Shown here piece after piece: positions 38,401 through 51,000 of a stretch of DNA of 64,000 nucleotides. Both the position numbers and the translations under genes were made by a program. The notes beneath the pieces were generated by a model, which searched no databases, was not told where the DNA came from, and worked only from the letters and a program-made list of their open reading frames with translations. The first letter of the stretch is position 1; each line of letters starts with the position of its first letter. The stretch is from Salarias fasciatus (taxonomy: Eukaryota > Chordata > Actinopteri > Blenniiformes > Blenniidae), in assembly GCF_902148845.1 (NCBI RefSeq), contig NC_043760.1, positions 22,969,743-23,033,742 on the forward strand, given 5' to 3'.

Positions 38401-41400
38401 TTTTTTTTTCCCCTGTATCACTCATTTTTGTCCACGACTCTTTCCAACCCAGGTTTAAAGTGGTGGACCTGTTGACCATGGCGTCCCAGCATCAGAACGC
38501 CGTGCTAGATTCTGAGCAAGAGAGACCAATGCTGGAGGGAGCTCTGACCTTTCTGGTCATCCTCACAAGTCTTCGCATTCACTTGGGTAAGTGGTACAAC
38601 ATGGCTTGCAGCTGTGGAATCTGGTCTTGAACGTTTTTATTTTCCTGCTGAAACACTTTTGTATTCTCTCCAAGAACAGCCTAATTTAATTCTGATGACA
38701 TCTTTGGGTTTACTCTTTCCTTCTACTCCCAGCAGTTTTGCATTAGAGTGTATTAAATGTCCCGGTTAGATCTTTGTTTTAGGACCTGCCACATTGAGGA
38801 AACAAACAAATGTCTGTGTGTGAGGATTAGCTGTTCACATCAGTGGATGTGTCTGTCGTAAAGCCTCGTGGCGACTCACTCGTGACAATCAGCGTCGTAA
38901 ATGGCGAGGTTTCAGCAAACAAGCCGGACTGTGGCTCTCCACAATCACAGTTCGTCACCTGTGGTCAGAGGTGTTTATCCAGCCGTGGTCACTTGAAAGT
39001 TGCAGTGCTTGATGAAAGAATGTGTTTTGGAGTCATCCTGATGCTGGTAGTTCTTCTTGTTTGTTCTAGATGTAAATATTAATGTCCTGTTTTTGCATGA
39101 CTGCAAATAGTAGCTTTTCATGTTTCTAGGCCTTCCTTTGAAGTTCTGTTATCAACTGAAATTATATCATTAACTAAAAATAGTGTCTCAACAATGCTTG
39201 AAATTAATCGGAATGAATGAGAGATTGATGTTGTAAATCTAATCCAATGATTTTTGATACTGTAAATAAAATTGGACATCGCTTAATTAAAACAAAAAAT
39301 CCAAAAACTGTAACATTTACACTGACACTTGCCCATTCGTTTCTAGCACACAGAACAATTCTCTGAAAAAGGCGGTTTCCACAGAGGGCCTTGAAAATTC
39401 TGTGATCGAACGGCTTTCGATGTAGATCTGTGACATTAAACTGGAAGCGACTTCTTTTTTCTTCAGCTGTTACTGTACTAACTTCTTTTTGCTGCTCTCC
39501 TCTCGTTCTCTGACAGGGATGACCGACGACGAGATCCTTCGGGCTGAGATGGTCTCTCAGCTGTGTATGAATGACCGGACACACAGTGCCCTGCTTGACC
39601 TGGTATCCTTCACTAATAAAGACGCGCATTACAGTGGATTTGCATTCAGTTTTCCGTGATCTATTCTTTTTTTCCTTAACGGTCATTTTTGTTTTTTAGA
39701 TTCCTGAGAATCCCAACCCAAAGAGCGGCATAGTTCCAGGAAGCTGTAGTTTTGAGGATATGCTCTCGGCTGTGGCTGACTTCAAGGCTCCAGTGTTCGA
39801 GCCTGGAGGCTCCATGCAGCAGGGCATGTACACACCGAAAGGTAGGCTGGCTGTACAGGAGAGATGGTTTTAACAAGATGCTGGTTAACTATTTGTCACG
39901 GCTGCAATTTCTAATTCTCATCAGTCCTAAACGAATCAACCTCTTCTGGCCTCTGTCATCACTTGGGTAATTGCACGAGGTTGAAATGTGATCAGTTGTA
40001 GCTTTTGCTGCGAAACCTACAGAACCAAGCAGTCAAAGCTCTGAAGTGAGGCGAGTGGCTGTGAGGAATGTTGCTTTTCTCATCATTTATAGAGGAATCC
40101 ATCAATGGTTCACTATGACTGCTGCCTAAGGCACGGCTCTAAAAGTTAATATCCGGATGCTGCTACCACTGAAAATTCTGATTTTTGTGTTCAGCCAACA
40201 TTTTGACAAATGGACCAGTGGGGGACTGAACCTGCAAACACAAAGATTTACAGCTTCGAGAGAGCATTTTTATGTGTGATCAAAATTAGACGGACCTTCA
40301 GACTTCTTCATGAGGTCCAGCAGTTTGTGAAGGTATTAGGTAGATATGTGTGATTGTGGGACAGTGTGAAGAGTCATCTGTCTCCCCCCGCTGGCCGCCA
40401 CTCGTAGTAACAAAGGCTCTGATACTTGAAGATTTTCCAAATAGGTCAAAATTGGACAACGTGGGCATGTGCTGTCTGGAACAAGGATTCAAGACAGGTA
40501 GTCCTTGAAAGTGTATTGAAGCTGTCACACACTCCTCTCAGGAGTCTGCATGAGAGTGAGACCCTCTCTGACACATAGATGGGGTCAGGGTCCTAACAAA
40601 GCACAGACAGGTCATTCGTCTTCCTTAGCTTGGTTCACACACATTTCTCTAAACAATTCAAGGGTTTAACTTATCTCCAGTGTTTTATGACTTTATACCC
40701 CTTTCCCCCAAACTTTGCACTGCTATCTCTTGACCTCTGCCCTCTGGTGTAAGCTGGTACCTCGCTCAGTATCCAACTGAACATGTCTTTGGATAGATTT
40801 ATGACTCATTCAAATCCGATTGTGTCATTTCTTGCTTATTCCTTTATTTTGCATGCAGTACATAGAAAAACAAACCTGTGAGACCACGGGCGAAGCCCTC
40901 GACCTCTGACTTGTCAGGTTAAGTCATTAAAAGGCATCTGGCATAAAATCCAGACCAGCTCAAGCAACAGACTCCAACAGGAAGCAGCTGAAACGCCACT
41001 GTAGACCAGAACAAACTTATTGGCTTCTCTGTGGCATCTTGTATTAGAAATGTCTTGAATGTGATTAATTGTGTATAAAATGTCGCACATTGTTTCAGAA
41101 CAGGCACTGTCGATTGTATTTTCCATCAAAAAGCGCTCCTGAATGGATTCCTCATAAAACCACGAGTGTGTGTCTCAGTCTGGACTGAGCCTCAAACAAT
41201 CCACTTGGGGGCAGACTCACCACACTTTTGTGGAGGATGTAAAAACAGGAATAAATGAATCAATGTCACTTTGTACCAGAGGTTGTAATGCATATCTCTC
41301 TCTCTCTCGCTTTTTTTTCCCCTCATTTAGCTGAAGTGTGGGAGAAGGAGTTTGACCCCATCATGGTCGTTCTCAGAACAGTCTATCGCCGTGATGTCCA

Positions 41401-42030
41401 GTCAGCAATGGACAGATACTCAGCTTTGTAAGTTAACGCTGCCGCCTCCATTTCCACCAAATAATTGACTGGATTCTGCATACATTGCTGCCGTTGTTTG
41501 TTGTTGTTCTTGGCTCTTTTTTTTTTTTTTTTTGTTACCTAATATCTAGAAATAACTACCCACTTCTTTTTTTTTTTTCTCGTGGTGTGACCTCTTTCAA
41601 GAGCTCATCAAGAAACATGATAAGAAAGGTTAGGTGTTGCCGACTGCTGGCGGTACGAGAGTTAGTTCCAATTAGATAGCTGTCGAGAGAAATCAATATT
41701 TCAGGCCAAATTGTAATAGAATTGAGGAAATCTTTCTTGTTTGATTGTGCTCCAGACACCTCCCAGGACAAACGTGTCGGTGCAGGTGAAGGGTATACCT
41801 TAAGGTTAATTTTCTCTCAGGTTCCTGGAACGTGTGAAGATGCTAATTATACCAGAAGGGATCCGCGCTCAGTGCTTTGGGCAGATAGGTTTTTTTTTTT
41901 GCAATGGGGTTTTACATCCCCTCCTGATGTCTCTGTAATTTATGTTCACATGGTCACGCTGTTCTGTCGCTACTTGCTCTTCTCTCACGTACAACATGCC
42001 CTTTTCTCAGCAAGGACTTGAAACGGAGGC

Positions 42031-42066
<36 letters not shown>

Positions 42067-45000
42067 CCTCCCTCGAGCATATTGAAGCTGCCGCCTCCAG
42101 CGCGCGATCCAGCCTCACGTTGCTCGTTCCCGCAGTTTGAATATGATGGATTGCCTGTCACGTTCCGTCTGCTTCACATAATAATGATTCCATCATCACT
42201 AATAGAGTGCTGCCCATCGGCTGTTCTGTTTCATAGACCGAAATCTTTCGTACATTGATCTACACTGAGCGATGTTAGGTGTCACTTTAACAAACTCTTA
42301 CTTTGCTCAGCTTCTTTCTTTCTTTCTACTGATGAACCTGCTGTCATATATAAAGTAACACCAGCATAAAAGGTGTGGAAGTTATGTCCCTTATGTTGCT
42401 GGGAATGGATTTACAGTCTATTTTTTTTATCCTAACCTTGTAAATGATGATTTTTTTTTTTTTTTCTAGTCTGAAGCAGTTTGGCATTCACACTGGCAAC
42501 CCATGGCCGCCCTACAAGGAGAGGACTCAATTGCACCCTTGTTATAAAGGTCTGATTAGACTGCTGCACTGCAAGACGCTGCACATTGTGATATTCACGC
42601 TGCTATATAAGGTGAGCTTTCCAGCCATTGCTCATGAGCTACAGTCCAACACATCCTTGCATTCCCGTCCACACCTTGGCCTAAATGTTTGGTGTTTTTG
42701 ATTTATTTTTTTGGTAGATCTGGATGGATCACCAGAACATGTCTGAACACGTGCTCTGCATGGTGCTGTACCTCATCGAGCTGGGACTGGACAACCAGGT
42801 GCAAGACAGCAAGGAGGATGAGGTGCGCTTGTCCGTTCCAGCCTATATCTTCTCGGTGCAGACTTGTGGTGTCGAGCTGTGTCTCAACCGGACACTCTGC
42901 TTCCAGGAGCCTTGTATCGAAGAGCACTGTCACGACAGCTGGTTCCCAGGCACCAATCTTCTCTCCAATCTGCACCACGTCATCAACTTCGTGAGGGTGC
43001 GTGTTCCCGAGACGGCTCCAGAGGTGAAGAGAGAAGCCCCTCCCAGCACCAGCACTGAAGCTTCTGCTTACGGCCAGGTAAAAGGCAGCTCTGCTTGAGA
43101 CAGATGATTCCTCTTGAATTACAATAGAGTTTTGTTCAGTTTCTGCACAGTTGGAATAAATGTGGGGGAATTACCGAACTCTAAGACTTACACATCACAG
43201 GAACCTTCTTTCAAGTGGCTTGAATTACACATTAAACAGCCGTCTGTGTGCTCGACTGGGTTGGTATCTGCTTCAGCTTAAAACAAAACATGACTCATTA
43301 ACTCCAGAGCATCCCGGGAATTTTAAACCCAGTTTCGTCTGCCATAAACATCACTCCAGACTTTGCTAAGCTTCACTAACTCGCTGCTGACTGGTAATTA
43401 ATTGACAGTGCAAGAGAATCAAACATGCGTTCACTTCAAAATTTAAGTTGAAGTAATAAATCAAGCAGTGTATCTCTGTTTTCATAAGTGATCTTTTCTC
43501 ATTGACTTTAGAAGTCACTAAAAGTTCCTGAGACTTTCTTCTTAAGATAAAATCATGAAGCTTCTCCAAGACACTCTCATTGAGAAACAAGAAGATTAAA
43601 GAGATGGCAGCTATGAATGAATTACCTGACCGTTAGTGTTAGTGATCGCCAGAGAGAGTGAATTTGTTTTCACCGGCAATAAAAAAAACAAAAGAGTTTG
43701 AGGAATGTCGGGGCTAACGGACTGCAGTGGCTCCATGTTCATTAGATTTACACTCATGCAAGTCATTTTATAGAGAGCATATCAAGATGGCTTCTGCTTC
43801 CTCCCACAATATAAAAATAGAACTAAAGTAATTTGATTATAAACGCCACCGACTTTATTTCCAGCAAGAGTCTAATATTGAAATCACTCCCATACATTAA
43901 CCAAATCACCTTCGCCTTATCCATGTTCTCATACTCAAAGCTGGAAGCGAGTCGCCACATCCTTAACATCGCATTCAGTCTCCACAGAGTTTTGTTGGTC
44001 ACTTGCTCATGAGCATGCATCGTTGGTTTGGTTCTTTCGTGCCCGTCTTTATCCACCATCACTGCTTCTGCTCACTCTGCTGTACTCGTTCCACAGAACT
44101 CCAGGCGGCTTTCAGGGAATTGGAGAGAGGTAGCTGACTGCAAGAGAGCTAACAGCTTTGATGAGAACAGAGGCTGCAATTGTCTGTTTTATCTCCATTA
44201 TTAAAGAATTTCTTTGCACGCATTTGTTTTATCCTTCTCAAAGGAGGTCTGCCTTGGTGTGTTATGTCGTGCGTGTGTGTGTGTATGTGTGTAATGGTAT
44301 GCCTCAGCAGTTTTTCTCTCTCTTGACTGCTGAAACTAATTACGTGTGTAATGCAGGTTTGGGGTAAACGCTTTTTAACCGCACGTCAGTATGATTGATG
44401 CCGCCTTGACCGAGCTATATGATGTATGTTTATTTAACAGTGCAGCTCAGGTCCTTTTTTTTTTTTTTTCCGTCAGGTCAGGTCATAGCAATCCTTCAGA
44501 CGGCTCGTGTGCTTTACATCGGGGTAATTTGAATTTTTCCGAGGAATGAGGTTGTTTTGAGAGCGAGACATGAAGGCTGTGGTGAAGTGTCAGCTGGAAT
44601 TTTATGACGAACGTTTCATCTGACTTTATTGAGTGTTGCTCCTGTGCTGAATATGGTAATAAGACATTCTGACAATCTGTCGAAGTCCATCAGGCTATTT
44701 GTGATATCATTTTAGGAAACAGCTTGTATTTAAATGCTCATCTGCCATAATGCATGGGAGTAAACACCTTTTTTCACACATAACATGTAATCACATGTCT
44801 AATATTACAATAATTTTTTTTTATATTCAATGCTTTTCCAGAACCTCCGTGAAGCTCAGGTCTTCAGCCTCGTTGCAGAGCGCAGGAGGAAGTTCCAGGA
44901 GATCATCAACCGCAGCAGCAGCGAGGCCGCCCAGGTCGTCCGGCCCAAGAGCTCCTCGACCCGCTGGGTCCCGCCTGGCACGCCGCCGCAGCTGGTCACC

Positions 45001-48000
45001 GAGATCCTGGAAATCCGAGAGAGCATGCTGTCGCTGCTCATCAAGCTGCACCAGAAGCTGTCGTCCAAGCAGAACTCTCTGTCCGCCTCCTGGCTGGAGG
45101 ACATGGATACGAGCCGCCACGCGCACGGCGACGGCATCACGGCCATCGAGCGCATCCTCACCAAGGCGGCGGCGCGCAGCTGCCAGATCAAGCGCAGCAT
45201 CCAGGACATCTGTGGAAAGGTGTGTCCTCCAGTGCCACCAAAGAAAAACAGCCCCACTGACAAGAAAGCCATGGATAAAGAAGAGAGGTAATCATGCACT
45301 TTCTGTCTTTATGTCATTTTGTGAACTAATAATAATATGTTAGATAAGAATTTCATACATTTTTCTATTAACACTCCACACTTCTACTTATGGAGTTAGT
45401 AGTCTTCGGCTTTTCACCTCACATTCACCCAGCAGTCCGCGTCTCCAATTCCCTCACTCTAATGATGATGGAACGGGCTATAACTATTTGATAATGGTTT
45501 TGCTTTTGGGGTTGGCTTCACCCCACAGACACAATTAAAAGTAGGACTGTACCCATCCGCATGGGCTGGAGCCGTTTCCCTGGCAACAGTAAGGAGCAGC
45601 AGGAAGCGAGAAGCCGCTCTTCAGGCTGGTTGTCGGGACCCCCGAAGCCATCAGTGGAAGTCACTGAGCCGTGACGGTCCTGTCATCATTTGTTTATGTC
45701 CTCTTATTAGACGCTTAATTTACAGTCCGGCCTCATACTTTGTCTGCAATGCAGGCTTGTTGAGGTCCGACACATTTCGGGTCTGTGACTCAGTGTCCTG
45801 GTACATGGAGGAATTTATTTCAGATACTGTGGGTGATCTTAACAGAATAATTCACATTCAGTGATTTCTAGAGTTGTAAATCTGTGCTTAGTTTTGTGTG
45901 TGTGTGTGTGTGATCATGCGGTTTCACGCTGATTCACTCTCGCTTTCTTCCAGACGTCAGAGGGCTCGAGAGAGGCAGCAGAAACTGCTCGCTGAATTTG
46001 CCTCCAGGCAGAAAAGTTTCATGGAAACAGCCATGGATGTTGGTAAGAAAACCACAACGCACGGATATCATAGCCCAGCCGCCACATTTTCATCGACTGG
46101 AAGCTTGAACACAGTACAGCAGTCACCAAACACAGGACTTCTGACCCAAGAATACAGTTAATATGCCCTTTAGCAAACATGGAGTTCTGTAGTTTACTGA
46201 TGCTACAACACTGAAGTATGTTTATGTAAACCGTTCTGTCTGTTTGCAGTATGTATTGGTGCATTTCTCGCAGTCAGAGAACTTTAAAGCTTCACATAAA
46301 CACTACATTGTGATCTTCTCTCAGATGCTCGGACCACCTAGAACTGCAAGGCGCACATTTCACATTTCACTGAAGGACATCTTGCCTCTGTAGCCCTTGA
46401 AAATGCTTTTGACTGAAATAAACCTATCACTGTTGGTTTATTTTTTATTTTTTTTTTCCCCGGCGCAAGGTGACTGTGGGCCGAGTCCGCGCACAAGGTC
46501 TCTGTATGCCTTTTAAGTGAAATTGAAAGCAGGGCGATCCTATGGGAGAGTGCTAGCTGCTGGCTGTGAGGGCACACAGGATCAGAGCACTAATAGTAGG
46601 TCGGACTCCCATGGTCCAGCCTGACACAGCATGGTTAGTGGATGAATAATGGCTGCTGTGTTCAAGAGAACCATTCTGGCCGCGCTGTTCCGACTCTTCT
46701 GTACACTTCCGTCTGAGCAGGGAGTCAGATTGCCTCACTTCAAGCTTGATGCTGTATATTCATTAACTACGTTGCAGGTTAAGAGATCTTTTCAAGGCTC
46801 CTGCTTTCAGCTCAGCTTTTGGACAGCTAAGAAAGATTATTTTCAGTTTTCTCCAGCTGCGTTTTTCAGTCACCGTCTCTTGTTTTTCCAGCATAACCTG
46901 CAAGATCTCAGCAAAATGACATTTCAGCTACTTTAGCAATTCATTTAAAAACACTTCTACAAAACCTTAAACAAATAAAACCAAACCTTTTTAGATTTGC
47001 CAATAGAAGTCAGTGCTTTGACCAACAGTTTTAAATGAGTTTATTAGTTATTTGGTCGGGATGTGCTCTGTTGTTTTTATGGTTTTGCCTGACCGGCGTT
47101 TTCTTACCTACATATTCAGTTGCTGGTTGGCGGGTGGGTTTTGATGTCCCATCTTGCCATTGCTAATGCGTCAAAGCCTCTTGGTGTAATAAAATGAACC
47201 CTAAATTGCTCCTAATGGAGGTCGTGCACCTTGCACCACAACCGTCGCCACTGTTGTTTGATTTTATTGGTCAGTGTGACCAACAGGGTCGAGCACTTTG
47301 GGTCTGATAAAGCGACTGATTTACCCTATTGTGTTGCTGGGTTTGCTGTCCTTTCTTTGTGTTTTGTGTGCGTGTGTGTGTGTCCGCGCATACGCTGGTC
47401 ACTCTGTGTACTCAGATGGCCTGAGGCTAAAGCTGAGATCTAACGCAAACAGCTTTCATTTCCCCGGGAACACGCTGACCTCTCCTGAGAACATGGTCTA
47501 CAAAGTCATAAATCAATTTCTAACACAGCTTGACATTTCCACTCAGTGTTGTGTGGCTCAAATTGAACACAGCTCCTAACATTTCAAAGTAATTTCACAT
47601 AGGTAATTAATTTCCAGTGCAATGCCACATGGGGTTGGTGGGGAATAATTCTACGTATAATCCAAGTTAAAAATCACTGATATAAGTCTTTCTGAATTTA
47701 TTTCCTTTTCCAAACAGAAAATTCAGTCTAAAAAAAAAATCTACATGCGGGTATCTTAATCGCTTTTTTCCTTCTTGATGTTTGTGCCAGAATCCCCCGA
47801 GACGGACGCAGCCATGGACCTGGGAGCGTCTGAAGTGATGGAGTCCGAGGTTCTCTATGACTGTGTGATCTGCGGCCAGAGCGGACCCTCCACCGAGGAC
47901 CGGCCCACGGGTCTGGTGGTCCTCCTCCAGGCATCCTCAGGTATGATGCATCTTTCCACAGTCCCATCTTTTAAACGTATTGGATGTCTTTATTTTATTT

Positions 48001-51000
48001 ATTTTTTTAAATACATGCAGCAGGCGTTGTTTAATTGGCTCATTTATCATTCACGGTGATCTCTGCTCTCTCGCAATGCTGGAGAAGATAAATTCCATTT
48101 CCACACTAGATTAGAAGTGGGAATCAAATAAATCAAGAGCTCGATTAAACGCCATGTTTGATTACAAATTAGTGACGACAGTGATTAGAAAATAGGTCTT
48201 ACGACAAGAAATGTTGTGAAATGTCACCACCACTGATCTGAAGTTGGGCCTTCACAGCATGTTTTAGGATGATCAGTTAGTGTGATACAGTTTAAGCATT
48301 CTCTTTTAATTAAAGCGATTTAATTTTTATTAAATGTATTTGCAAAACTTGAAGATCTGAAGTCTTTTGTTCCATTAGGTAATGGATTAAGAGCAAAACA
48401 ATCACTAATAACTAACTGAAGTGTAAATACACCTCAGCTGGAGCCTTGATTATCGATTCATTCAATAACCACAGCATTTAGCTTATTTTGAAGTAAATTC
48501 TTAGTGTGATTTTACTCATAATTACATCAAGTCATTTTCTTTCAGTGCTCGGCCACCGCTGCAAAGGGAAAGACCCCAAAAACCTGCCAACCAGCGACGA
48601 GGAGCACATCTACTCTGCCGACACGTGTGGCGTGGCTCACGACGTGCGGCTCACGCTCATGCAGCGCTTCTTCAAAGATGTACGTGAGCCACAGAAAAAC
48701 ACTGCTGACTTCACACATGAGTAGAACAAAGGCTAAAAGCAGTGAGTCAGCAAAGTGTCCACACCTCAGATCCTGAAGAAAGTGAAGGAGAATTGAAATT
48801 TCTTTCATCTTTATTCCTTTTTTTAGTTCCACCTTTGCGAAATTGTCGCTCCTCCACACAATGATTAGACCAGCTGATTCGGATATGAGCTCATTTGTTC
48901 GACGCGGTTTGTTGTTTGTCATGGCGCCGGAAAATAAATTGACTTCTCTCGACGTGAATTAACCAGCCCTTGTGGAGGTTGAGCGCTTGAACGCGCATTT
49001 GCATATTCTAATGGCTGCGATTTTTCTCCCGTGAAACCTGCAGAGTTCCTGTCTGCAGTCGGTGTCAATAGGTTGGGACGGGGGCGTCTACGTCCAGACC
49101 TGCGGACACACTCTGCATATAGATTGCCACAAGTCATACATGGAGTCTCTGAGGGTGAGAGAAAAAGCCCGATCCTCTGAAATGATGAATGGGTTTGATT
49201 GGTGAAAGTTAATCAATGACAGTTTTGACATTTGATTAATCATTTAGAAATCAAGAGTCAACTTCTTGATGTACATGATGTATATTAACTTGAAATATGA
49301 TGCATTGTGAAGGTCACGTTTGGCTTTTTGTTTTCCCAGAACGACCAGGTGCTCCAGGGCTTCTCCGTTGACAAGGGGGAATTCACGTGCCCGCTGTGCA
49401 GACAGTTTGCCAACAGTGTCCTCCCTTGTCGTCCGGGGCGTGGCACGGAGGCTGGCGCCTGGCACAGCCCCACAAACAAGAAGACATGCGTCCTCGTGAA
49501 GGAGGTGGAGGATCTCCAGGAGAAGCTCGGCCTTTTCCCGGTAATGTTTGACTGTTTGATCCGATGTTGTACACTTATAACCAGTAGTCAATTTTGACTA
49601 TTTCTGCTTTCTTGTGCTCAAAGACGGAGTCCAACCTGAGTAAAGAGATGGAGCTGGTCATCAAAGACATTAAGAACACCACTCAGAAGAAATACATGGA
49701 CTACGGCAAGAACCCTGGCTCTCCCGACAATGATTTCCTCTTCATGTATTCAGTAGCAAGGTGAGAGCAGGCTGTGATGAGACGACATCGGCACCTGCCG
49801 AAGAATGCCTCCGCTCTGTTTGGTGGCAGGGTGGCTGGGGAGGCTTTGTTTACTGTCTGCATATGTCGGAGGGCTTTCCCTGAGTACATTGGTCAACTTG
49901 TGACATTTGCACTCCGAAACCGAGCCGATGTTTTGAAGGAGTTCACGTCTGGGGGAGACGTGAACTGCATTTCACACATTTCCCGCTGACGGCCAGCCCG
50001 GCTTCAGGTTACCTGCGACAGGCTGCGTTGGTTCGCCCTGGCGAGAAGTCATCACGTTGTTGACATGATCAGCAGAAGCTACCAGTTTAGTGATATTTTT
50101 GCATAATTGCCAACAGTGTCCCTGGTAGTGACCGTGTTTTTAATGCCAACGGTTCTGTCTGCAATCTAATATTTTGAGGCCGGATCCGGGTCATGCTTCA
50201 CACAGCTGCTGACGGGCTGGCCCACTCCCAACCCTGGAAGGTAGACCAGTCAGCTGACCTGCTCCTCTTACCCAGTAAACACTTTCACGCTTTCCCTGGA
50301 TTCACTAAGTGGGGTTAAGATGTGCAGGCCGCCGGTTAAATATGGAGACAACTCTACTTGTTGTACCGCCTGTTGTTTCTTGGATTTGTTGCCGGTTCTC
50401 TTTAAAATACTGCCTTATTATCTGTTGTTCATGTACAGAGATGCTTATTTATTGGCCAGACTCTGTTGTGGACAAAAAAAAAAAACAAAAACATACGAGA
50501 CATTTTTATGCCCTGCACACATCACTTACCCACTTGTGGAGACAAGTGGAACTAATGCCTGTGTGTTCTTCCATTTGTCTTCCAATGCCAGCCGCTCAGC
50601 TTGAATAACAACGACCGTCCGTGTGAAGAGACGGCTCGGTCCACTCTTCAGTGTCAGGAGTCTCATTTTGTTAGCCGTTGGCTTCTGAGCGGTTCCTCGA
50701 AGTGGAACTGAAATACAATACTGGAGTTCTTACAACCCGTGTATCAAATATATGGATTGCTTTGCATTTTCCTAGGGTTGCTCAGAGGCCTGTGAAGGTG
50801 TGTTTGATTTATTCTCTTCGTACCTTTCATTAAACTGCTGTATCAGTCCTGCAAGTGGTGCAGAATGCTGCATCTTTAAAACGGCTGGAGCAGCTTCGTC
50901 AGTTTAAACTGCAGTCAAATTGTTGTTCCAATCTCTGAACGAGTTTCTTCTGGTCTTTTTTGAGCACAGCCGCGTTCACGCTGATGAACCATTTGGACAT

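Noticed and set aside
38843-39082. 79-codon open frame in UBR3 intron 16
   Set aside because: Adding it would break the UBR3 frame, which closes exactly (5619 nt) without it.
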